Positions 49,958 to 56,696 of a stretch of 64,000 bases of DNA are shown piece after piece. Both the position numbers and the translations under genes were made by a program. Position 1 is the stretch's first letter, and each line of letters begins with the position of its first letter. Below the pieces are notes generated by a model. That model saw only the letters and a list, made by a program, of their open reading frames with translations. It did not search any database and was not told the DNA's origin. Source of the DNA: Actinoplanes subtropicus (GTDB lineage: Bacteria; Actinomycetota; Actinomycetes; Mycobacteriales; Micromonosporaceae); assembly GCF_000721705.1 (NCBI RefSeq), contig NZ_JOJL01000001.1, positions 248,001 through 312,000 on the forward strand. Direction: 5' to 3'.

Positions 49958-50964
49958 CCGTACCAGGAGCGGAGGACGCCCAGCGGCGCGTATCGCCAGC
50001 GGGGGAGGAAGCGGGCCGCGTAGATCAGTTCGCGGCACTCCTGCTCGACCTCGAAGGGGCGCAGGAGTTTCTCGTCGAGCAGGTGCGGGACGCCGTGGTC
50101 GTCGAGGCCGGCGCGGTAGGCGGCGAGGAGATCGTCGGCGGCCCGGCGACCCCAGCCGAGGAGGGTTTGCCGGTGGCGGCCCTCGGTGCGGCGGTTGGCG
50201 ATCTCGGCCACGTGCAGGACGCTCGTGCGGAGCTGGGCCAGGTCGCGGGCCGCCGGCTCGGGGTGGGCGGTCCTGGTGGGGTTGCCGTCGAAGTCGGTCA
50301 CCGCCAGGTGGCCGCCGCGGTAGCGCAGGATCTGACCGACATGCAGGTCGCCGTGCAGGTGAAGGGACGGCGACGGTGAGCGGTAATCCGACAGAAGCGA
50401 AATGTCGGTTTCGATGAGCGGGGCTATCGACCGGATCCAAGGGTCGTCATCGTGGGCGAGTGCCTCCGCGAGCGTGTCGGCGGCGGTCGGTGCGGCGATC
50501 GTCGATGTGGGGTCGTAGGTGGCGAGCGCGGCGTGCAACTCGGCGGCGAGCGTGCCGAGAGCCGGGGCGAAGTCGGCGGGTGGGCCGCCGTCCAGCCAGG
50601 ACAGGAGGTCGCCGGTGCACCAGTCCCAGCCGTCCTCGGCCGCCGGGAGGAACGCGGTGACCAGGGCGACCAGCTCCCCGTTGCGGAGGGCGGCGGCGTG
50701 CGGGGTGGGCATCCGGGCGAAGCCGGCGGCGGCCAGGTGGGCGAGCAGGCGCGGGGCGCGGGCGTCGCCGGGGGACCGCATCCACTTCACCACCACGCGC
50801 TCGCCGACGACCACCGAGATGTTGGTCTGGTCGACGGTGATCGGGCGCTCGGTGCGGTCGCCGGGCGCGAGCGGGACATAGACGCGCAGGTCGAGATCGT
50901 CGGGGGAGCGGCCGGTGACGACCGCGTCCACCAGGGCGGCGGACGATCCGGGCGGGACGTTCAT
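49954..50964 (-). CDS. APH-fold sugar kinase, probably glucosamine/maltokinase-like
   Basis: The 336-residue protein has the aminoglycoside-phosphotransferase fold: an N-lobe with VVVGERVVVKWMRSPGDARAPRLLAHLAAAGF, and a C-lobe with the catalytic loop LHLHGDLHVGQILRY (HGDLH, Asp base) and the metal motif VTDFDGNP. The features LHxHGDLHxGQ and DFDG are those of actinobacterial maltokinase-like and glucosamine-kinase proteins rather than of resistance enzymes. The adjacent SIS gene fits amino-sugar phosphorylation. Start ATG 50964 overlaps the TetR stop (ATGA). Substrate assignment is inference. Confidence 0.82.
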   Translation of the reverse strand: MNVPPGSSAALVDAVVTGRSPDDLDLRVYVPLAPGDRTERPITVDQTNISVVVGERVVVKWMRSPGDARAPRLLAHLAAAGFARMPTPHAAALRNGELVALVTAFLPAAEDGWDWCTGDLLSWLDGGPPADFAPALGTLAAELHAALATYDPTSTIAAPTAADTLAEALAHDDDPWIRSIAPLIETDISLLSDYRSPSPSLHLHGDLHVGQILRYRGGHLAVTDFDGNPTRTAHPEPAARDLAQLRTSVLHVAEIANRRTEGRHRQTLLGWGRRAADDLLAAYRAGLDDHGVPHLLDEKLLRPFEVEQECRELIYAARFLPRWRYAPLGVLRSWYG

Positions 50965-51569
50965 GCGACCTCGAGGGGATTGCCGGTGACCTGGCGGGCG
51001 TACGAGAGGATCAGCTCGGCGGCCTCGGCGGCGGTCAGTGTCGGATGGCGGGCGACGATCCGGTAGCCGTACGCATCCTCCAACGCCACCAGATTGCGGC
51101 CGATGGTCAGCGAATCGGCGGCCAGCGCGAAGGCGCCCCGCGCCGAGCCGGTCTCCAGGATGGTCTGGTACATCGACACCTGGCGGTCGTAGAGCGAGGT
51201 CAGCAGCGCCGCGTAGACCCGGTTGCGCCCGGCCGAGCCGCCCAGCTCGCAGAGCAGGCGGACATCGACGTCGTCGGCGTCGACCGGCAGGCCCGAGCGG
51301 ATCGTCACCACCAGTTTCGTCACCGGGTCGGTCAGCCCGGCGACCTGCCGCATCCTCGCCGCGTAGAACCGCTCCATACCGGCCTGGTTGGCCTCCAGCA
51401 GCAGGTCGGAGAGGTCGGGGTAGTGGTAGAGCACCGCGCCCGAGGTGAGCCCGGCCTGCTCGGCGACCTGGTTGAGCAGCACGCCGTCGGCGCCGTGCCG
51501 GAGCATGGCCCGCCGCGCCGCCTCGATCAGGTCGGCCCGCCGCTCGGTCCGCGACTTCCGCGTTGCCAT
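50961..51569 (-). CDS. TetR-family transcriptional regulator
   Basis: The 202-residue regulator has an N-terminal TetR helix-turn-helix (RRADLIEAARRAMLRHGADGVLLNQVAEQAGLTSGAVLYHYPDLSDLLLEAN, residues 9-60) and a helical ligand domain. ATG 51569 follows GGGGAGG by five bases; the GTG two codons earlier is less well spaced. It heads the kinase/SIS operon and is divergent from the glycosyltransferase/aldehyde dehydrogenase operon; the inverted repeat at 51636 is a likely operator for both sides. Confidence 0.92.
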   Translation of the reverse strand: MATRKSRTERRADLIEAARRAMLRHGADGVLLNQVAEQAGLTSGAVLYHYPDLSDLLLEANQAGMERFYAARMRQVAGLTDPVTKLVVTIRSGLPVDADDVDVRLLCELGGSAGRNRVYAALLTSLYDRQVSMYQTILETGSARGAFALAADSLTIGRNLVALEDAYGYRIVARHPTLTAAEAAELILSYARQVTGNPLEVA

Positions 51570-51615
51570 GTTCACCTCCCCGTCAACTCACGGGGAACAC
51601 CATAGGCTCTGCGTA

Positions 51616-51644
51616 TTGACTGTGCGCAAGGGCCCTTGTTGAAT
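51616..51644 (+). promoter_or_regulatory. candidate promoter of the glycosyltransferase operon
   Basis: TTGACT (51616-51621), 17 bp, then TTGAAT (51639-51644). The spacer contains the palindrome CAAGGGCCCTTG (51627-51638). Confidence 0.5.
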
Positions 51645-51657
51645 CTCTCTTCAACAA
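51636..51657. promoter_or_regulatory. candidate TetR operator
   Basis: TTGTTGAA (51636-51643), TCTCTC, TTCAACAA (51650-51657) is a perfect 8-bp-arm inverted repeat. It covers the -10 box of the plus-strand promoter and lies in the 98-bp divergent region next to the TetR gene. Confidence 0.6.
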
Positions 51658-51667
51658 AGGAGTGCGG

Positions 51668-52945
51668 ATGGCCCTGACGGTTCTGTTCATGCCCGAGAGC
51701 GCGTACGGGCCGACCAACAACTGCATCGGCATCGGCGACGTGCTGCGCAAGCGCGGGCATCGGGTGGTGTTCGCGGCCGAGGCGTCCTGGGCCGGCAAGC
51801 TGACCGCGCTCGGCTTCGAGGAGGAGTTGGTCAGCCTCGCCCCGGCGCCGGACGAGCCGCAGGACGCGGGGCAGTTCTGGAAGGACTTCATCCGGGACAC
51901 CGCGCCGGAGTTCCGCAAGCCGACCATCGATCAGCTGGAGACCTGGGTGAAGCCGGTCTGGCAGGAGCTGATCGACGGCGCCAAGTTCTGCCAGCCGCAG
52001 CTGCTGGAGATCATCGCGCGGGTCCGGCCGGACGTGATCGTCGAGGACAACGTGGTCGCGTTCCCGGCCCTGAACACCGCCGGCGTGCCGTTCGTCCGGA
52101 TCGTCTCGTGCAACCCGCTCGAGGTGAAGGGCCCGGACATCGCGCCGGTCTTCTCCGGCTACCCGGCCTCCTCGCGGGAGGGCTGGGCGGACTTCCTGGC
52201 CGAGTACGACCGGACGCACCGCCCGATGTGGGAGCAGTTCAACGACTGGGTGGTGGAGCAGGGCGCGCCGGCGCTGCCCGACCTCGAGTTCATCCCGGAG
52301 GGCGCGCTCAACCTGTACGTCTACCCGCGCGTGCTCGACTACACCGACCGGCGCCGCCTCGCCCCGACCTGGAAGCGCCTGGAGTCGTCGGTGCGCGAGA
52401 CCGACGCCTTGTTCGAGCTGCCTCCCGGGTTCGCCGACGGACACAAGCTGATCTACTTCAGCCTCGGCTCGCTCGGCTCGGCCGACGTCGAGCTGATGCG
52501 GCGGGTGATCGCGGCGCTCGCGAAGACCGACCACCGGTACATCGTCTCGAAGGGGCCGCTGCACGAGGAGATCGAGCTGGCCGACAACATGATCGGGGCG
52601 GAGTTCCTGCCGCAGACCACGATCATGCCGCTGGTCGACCTGGTGATCACGCACGGCGGGAACAACACCACCACCGAGGCGATGCACTTCGGCAAGCCGA
52701 TGATCGTGCTGCCGCTGTTCTGGGACCAGTACGACAACGCGCAGCGAGTGCACGAGCGCGGCTACGGGGTGCGGCTCGACACCTACGGGTTCACCGACGA
52801 GCAGCTGCACGGCGCGATCGATCGGCTGCTCGGCGACGCGGAGTTGCGCGACCGGCTGGCCAAGGACGCGGCCGAGATCCGGGCGGCCGACGGTTTGCGG
52901 GTCGCGGCGGACGCCATCGAGCGGATCGGGACGGCCGGCAAATGA
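51668..52945 (+). CDS. GT1/MGT-type UDP-glycosyltransferase
   Basis: The 425-residue GT-B enzyme has an N-terminal acceptor domain (VLFMPESAYGPTNNCIGIGDVLRKRGHRVVFAAEASW) and a C-terminal nucleotide-sugar domain with YFSLGSLGSADVELMRRVIAAL, EFLPQTTIMPLVDLVITHGGNNTTTEAMHFGKPMIVLPLFWDQYDNAQRVHERGYG, the plant/macrolide glycosyltransferase signature. The acceptor is probably a lipophilic small molecule. ATG 51668 follows AAAGGAG by five bases. It is coupled to the aldehyde dehydrogenase through an ATGA overlap and is probably repressed by the divergent TetR. Confidence 0.9.
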   Translation: MALTVLFMPESAYGPTNNCIGIGDVLRKRGHRVVFAAEASWAGKLTALGFEEELVSLAPAPDEPQDAGQFWKDFIRDTAPEFRKPTIDQLETWVKPVWQELIDGAKFCQPQLLEIIARVRPDVIVEDNVVAFPALNTAGVPFVRIVSCNPLEVKGPDIAPVFSGYPASSREGWADFLAEYDRTHRPMWEQFNDWVVEQGAPALPDLEFIPEGALNLYVYPRVLDYTDRRRLAPTWKRLESSVRETDALFELPPGFADGHKLIYFSLGSLGSADVELMRRVIAALAKTDHRYIVSKGPLHEEIELADNMIGAEFLPQTTIMPLVDLVITHGGNNTTTEAMHFGKPMIVLPLFWDQYDNAQRVHERGYGVRLDTYGFTDEQLHGAIDRLLGDAELRDRLAKDAAEIRAADGLRVAADAIERIGTAGK

Positions 52946-54348
52946 CCGTGTTGGTGAACCCGGCTTCCGGCGTACGGCTGGAGGAAATCGCGGACAGTGA
53001 GGTCGCGGACGTGGCGAAAGCCGTCGCCCGAGCTCGCGAGGCTTTTGAGCAGTGGCGGGAGGCGACCCCGGGGGAGCGCGCCCGGGTGCTGCTCAGGGTG
53101 GCCGATCTGGTCGAGCGGGACGCTTCTTCGCTCGTCCGGCTGGAGGTGGAGGAGACCGGGAAGCCGCTGCCGGTGATGCGCGACGGGGAGTTGCCGTTCA
53201 GCGTGGACAACCTGCGGTTCTTCGCGGGGGCGGCGCGGTCGCTCGACGGGACCGGGGCGGGAGTGCTGTCGTCCGGGTACACCTCGATGCTGATCCGGCG
53301 GCCGGTCGGGGTGGTCGGTTCGATCGCGCCGTGGAACTTTCCGCTGGTCATGGCGGTCTGGAAGATCGGGCCGGCGGTCGCGGCCGGGAACGCCGTGGTG
53401 ATCAAGCCGGCGCCGCGGACGCCGCGGAGCACGCTGGCGCTGGCGCGCCTCTTCGAGGAGGCGGGGGCGCCGGCCGGGCTGGTCGGCGTGGTGACGGGTG
53501 GTGCATCGCCAGGTTCCGCGCTCGTCCGGGATCCCGGGGTGGACATGGTCAGCGTCACGGGGTCGACCGGTACTGGGCGGGAGGTCATGCGGGGGGCGGT
53601 CGAGGGGCTCAAGCGGGTTCACCTGGAGTTGGGTGGCAAGGCGCCGGCAATAGTCTTCGCTGATGCCGATTTGTCGGAAATGTCGGGCGGGATCGCCCTG
53701 GGGGCGACGTACAACTCGGGGCAGGACTGCACCGCCGCTACCCGGGTCTACGTGGAACGCTCCGTCTACCCCACTGCTGTTTCTGCCCTTGAGGATGCTC
53801 TCGCGCGGGTGCGGGTCGGCGATCCCATGTCGGATTCAACCGATATCGGGCCCTTGATATCTGATGAGCACCGTTTGCGCGTTGCCGGATTTGTCGCCCG
53901 GGCCGTGGACGCCGGGGCGCGGGTCGTGGTGGGCGGGAAGGCGCTCGACGGGCCGGGCTTCTACTTCCCGCCGACGCTCGTGATCGACGCCGACCAGCGC
54001 AGCGAGATCGTCCAGGACGAGATCTTCGGCCCGGTCGTGGTGGTCATCCCGTTCGACGACGAGGACGACGCGGTCCGGCTCGCCAACGACACCCGCTACG
54101 GGCTGGCCTCGTCGATCTGGACCCGCGACGTGTCCCGGGCGCTGCGTGTGGCCCACCGGCTCGACGTCGGCGTGACCTGGATCAACGACCACCTGCCGAT
54201 CGCCTCCGAGGCCCCGCACGGCGGGGTGAAGGGCTCCGGCTTCGGCAAGGACATGAGCCAGGAGGCGCTGGCCGACTACTCGGTGACCCGCCACCTGATG
54301 ATCAAGCACACCACCCCGGCGGCGCGCGACTCGTTCCGCCCCGCCTGA
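52942..54348 (+). CDS. NAD(P)-dependent aldehyde dehydrogenase
   Basis: The 468-residue enzyme oxidises an aldehyde to its acid. It has N132 (PWNFP), the cofactor loop TGSTGTGREVM, general base E229 (LELGGKAP), nucleophile C263 (SGQDCTA) and EIFGPVVVVIPFDDEDDAVRLAND. The SGQDCTA form and overall length resemble aminobutyraldehyde/betaine-aldehyde-type dehydrogenases, but substrate cannot be fixed. ATG 52942 overlaps the glycosyltransferase stop. The frame extends upstream but is only an antiphase reading of that gene. It converges on the M23 gene with a one-base gap and no room for a terminator. Confidence 0.93.
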   Translation: MTVLVNPASGVRLEEIADSEVADVAKAVARAREAFEQWREATPGERARVLLRVADLVERDASSLVRLEVEETGKPLPVMRDGELPFSVDNLRFFAGAARSLDGTGAGVLSSGYTSMLIRRPVGVVGSIAPWNFPLVMAVWKIGPAVAAGNAVVIKPAPRTPRSTLALARLFEEAGAPAGLVGVVTGGASPGSALVRDPGVDMVSVTGSTGTGREVMRGAVEGLKRVHLELGGKAPAIVFADADLSEMSGGIALGATYNSGQDCTAATRVYVERSVYPTAVSALEDALARVRVGDPMSDSTDIGPLISDEHRLRVAGFVARAVDAGARVVVGGKALDGPGFYFPPTLVIDADQRSEIVQDEIFGPVVVVIPFDDEDDAVRLANDTRYGLASSIWTRDVSRALRVAHRLDVGVTWINDHLPIASEAPHGGVKGSGFGKDMSQEALADYSVTRHLMIKHTTPAARDSFRPA

Positions 54349-54349
54349 G

Positions 54350-55117
54350 CTACTTGTCGACGGTCGGGCCCGTCGGGCAGCCGTTCTTCGCCTTCCACGC
54401 CTTGACCGCGGCGACCGGGGACTTCGCGCCGCCGGCCTTCCACGAGTCGAGGTACGGCCACGGGAAGAGGACGCCGCGCTGGTTCCACCAGTCGCTGCCC
54501 CGGGCGCACGGCGGCGAGATGCCGAAGTGCAGGTGGCAGGCGCTCGCGTCGCCGGTCTTGCCGGTCTTGCCCAGGGTCTGGCCGACCTTGACCCGGACGC
54601 CGGGCTTGATGCCGCTCGCGATCGACGAGAGGTGTGAGCCGTAGTACCGGACGCCGTCGTCGCCGAGGATCGCCACCGAGAGGCCGCCCCGGGTCGCGCC
54701 GAGGTTCGCCTTCGCCGTCCAGGTGTCCGTCGTCTTGGTGTACAGCACCACGCCGCTGGTCACCGCGACGAAGGTATGGCCGCAGGCGGTCATCACGTCG
54801 GTGGCCGGGTAGTCGTGGTGGGTGTGCCCATACGAGCTGTTGCCGATCACCGGGAACGCGTACTTCACGTTCGTGGCGGTCGTGGTGGCCTCGGCCGTGG
54901 TGCCGGACTTGGCGGACGCCGAGGGCGACCCGGACGGCTTGACCACGGGCGCGGCGGCCGCGGCGCCGCCGGTCGCCTCGGGGGTGGCGGCCGCGCTGCT
55001 GTCCAGGCCCTGCGTCGAACCGGCCCAGACCGGATCGGCCTTCGGCGAGGAGGAACAGGCCGCGACGGCGGCGACGCTCAGACCGACGAGGACGACTTTC
55101 CGGATGGAGGTCAGCAA
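54350..55117 (-). CDS. M23 (LytM-like) peptidase-fold lipoprotein
   Basis: The 255-residue protein has a lipoprotein signal (LTSIRKVVLVGLSVAAVAACSSS, lipobox VAAC), an Ala/Ser/Pro/Thr linker, and an M23 fold with zinc motif HDYPATD (H and D) and CHLHFGI (HxH), so catalysis is possible. M23 enzymes cut peptide bridges in peptidoglycan. The C-terminal tail KSPVAAVKAWKAKNGCPTG has a Cys likely paired with one in the domain. TTG 55117, preceded by AGGAAG at eight bases, fits the signal peptide best; the frame is open to 55183. Confidence 0.85.
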   Translation of the reverse strand: MLTSIRKVVLVGLSVAAVAACSSSPKADPVWAGSTQGLDSSAAATPEATGGAAAAAPVVKPSGSPSASAKSGTTAEATTTATNVKYAFPVIGNSSYGHTHHDYPATDVMTACGHTFVAVTSGVVLYTKTTDTWTAKANLGATRGGLSVAILGDDGVRYYGSHLSSIASGIKPGVRVKVGQTLGKTGKTGDASACHLHFGISPPCARGSDWWNQRGVLFPWPYLDSWKAGGAKSPVAAVKAWKAKNGCPTGPTVDK

Positions 55118-55209
55118 AAGCTCGATCTTCCTGCTTGGGGCTCGGGGACCGACGGCCCAATATAACGGCCGGGCCGCGATCACGCGGCCCGGCCTAGTGC
55201 CACCAATCG

Positions 55210-56349
55210 TCAGGCCACGGATTTCGGGACGATCGGGGCGACGGAGCTGCCGGGTTGGGCGACCGGCTCCGTGTGCATGCCCCTACGCAGCGTCTCGAGC
55301 ATCGTCATGCCCTGCGCGGCCAGCGACGCGACCACGCTGTTCAGCCCCTCGGCGCCGTCCAGCACCGTCACGTTCGCACCCTGCAGGCCCTCGGCGGCCG
55401 CCCGCAGCATGTCCGGCAGCTTCTCGATGATGGCCTGGTCGAGGGCGATGCGGTTCTGCGCGGCGGCCGCCTCGGCGGAGAGCTTGGTGGCATCCGCCTG
55501 GGCCTTGGCCAGCGCCCGGATCCGCTCGGCCTCGGCCTCGGCCGGCCGGATCACCTCGGCGATCAGCTCGGCCTCGCGCAGCGAAGCGTTCTTCGCCGCG
55601 ACCAGCGCCCGCTCGCTCAGGACGTCCTGCGCGGCGCGGGCGGCGGCGAGCGGGCCGGCCTGGGCGGCGGTCTGCTGCGCCTGGTCGATCTCCGCCTGGT
55701 ACTGGGCCTGGGCGATCGCCGTCTGCCGGGCGTACTCGGCCTGGTGCCGGATGCTCTCCTGCTGGGCCATCGCGCTTTCCCGGTCGGCGGCGGCCTGGGC
55801 GACCTTCGCGTCCTGGTTGACCTTGGCCTGGTGCGGCGCGGCCAGCGCCCGGATGTAGCCGACCCCCTTGTCGTCGATGCTGCTGATCTGCAGCGAGTCG
55901 ACGGCGAGGCCGATCCGGGCCATCTCGGTCTTGCTGGCGTCGACGATCGCGTCGGCGAGGGTCTGCTGCTCGCGGATGATCGACTCGACGGTCATGCTGC
56001 CGATGATGCTGCGCAGGTGACCCGAGAAGATCCGGCCGACGAGGGTGGGCATCTGACCCTGGTCGCCCTGGAAGCGCCGGGCGGCCGCGGCGATCGACTC
56101 GTGGTCGTCGCCGACCTTGAACGCGATGATGGCCTGGACCGAGAGGGTGAGGCCCTGCTTGGTGTAGCAGTCCTCGATGACCTCGGCCTCCTGCATGGCC
56201 AGCGTGAGCCGGGTGGCCTTGGAGAAGACGGGCATGACGAAGACGCCGTGCCCAGTGACGATCTTGAACGGTAACGCGTCCGCACCCCGCTGCTTCCGGC
56301 CGCTGATCAACAGAGCCTCGTTGGGGGCGGGCACCCGATAACCGAACAC
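55210..56349 (-). CDS. SPFH/flotillin-like protein
   Basis: The 379-residue protein has an N-terminal SPFH domain (GYRVPAPNEALLISGRKQRGADALPFKIVTGHGVFVMPVFSKATRLTLAMQEAEVIEDCYTKQGLTLSVQAIIAFKVGDDHESI, residues about 5-190) and a long Ala/Glu/Gln-rich coiled coil (about 190-330). It lacks an obvious N-terminal membrane helix, like bacterial flotillins that associate peripherally. Such proteins scaffold membrane microdomains. GTG 56349 is two bases after the NfeD stop. The pair NfeD-SPFH is a conserved functional unit. Confidence 0.9.
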   Translation of the reverse strand: MFGYRVPAPNEALLISGRKQRGADALPFKIVTGHGVFVMPVFSKATRLTLAMQEAEVIEDCYTKQGLTLSVQAIIAFKVGDDHESIAAAARRFQGDQGQMPTLVGRIFSGHLRSIIGSMTVESIIREQQTLADAIVDASKTEMARIGLAVDSLQISSIDDKGVGYIRALAAPHQAKVNQDAKVAQAAADRESAMAQQESIRHQAEYARQTAIAQAQYQAEIDQAQQTAAQAGPLAAARAAQDVLSERALVAAKNASLREAELIAEVIRPAEAEAERIRALAKAQADATKLSAEAAAAQNRIALDQAIIEKLPDMLRAAAEGLQGANVTVLDGAEGLNSVVASLAAQGMTMLETLRRGMHTEPVAQPGSSVAPIVPKSVA

Positions 56350-56351
56350 TT

Positions 56352-56603
56352 TTACAGCCCTTCTTCGACGCCGCGGGCGTTCTCGTCCGCGGGCACAGTG
56401 GGCCATGGCTCGACGTCGATCTGGCGCGCGCCACGGTTGTTGATGACGAGTACTTCCCTACCGGCGGGAACAGGCTCGATCGCGTACGCCAGGTAGTAGT
56501 GCGCTATGCCCTCCACCAGCAGACGCACCTCCCCCGCGCGCTCGCCGCCGCGGATCGCGGTGATCACCGTGCCCACCTTGCCGATCAGCTGCCGACTCGC
56601 CAC
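56352..56603 (-). CDS. minimal NfeD-like soluble OB-fold partner of the SPFH protein
   Basis: The 83-residue protein (VASRQLIGKVGTVITAIRGGERAGEVRLLVEGIAHYYLAYAIEPVPAGREVLVINNRGARQIDVEPW) corresponds only to the C-terminal OB-fold domain of NfeD; the membrane helices and the protease half found in longer family members are missing. NfeD-type proteins cooperate with flotillin/stomatin partners, and the SPFH gene starts two bases after the stop codon. AGGAG at 56613-56617 supports GTG 56603. It was not called as a separate gene by open-frame length because the frame continues upstream antisense to another gene. Confidence 0.8.
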   Translation of the reverse strand: MASRQLIGKVGTVITAIRGGERAGEVRLLVEGIAHYYLAYAIEPVPAGREVLVINNRGARQIDVEPWPTVPADENARGVEEGL

Positions 56604-56696
56604 GACTGCATTGTGCTCCTGCCTGGCGAGCCCCGTGTCCCCCGGGCGATCGGGTAGCCGACACCACGCCCGAACCGATGGATCTAGGCTCGGCCG

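Noticed and set aside
49954..50964. Reading the APH-fold gene as an aminoglycoside resistance determinant
   Set aside because: The LHxHGDLHxGQ and DFDGNP motifs and coupling to an SIS gene fit sugar kinases better; no resistance-enzyme-specific motif is visible.
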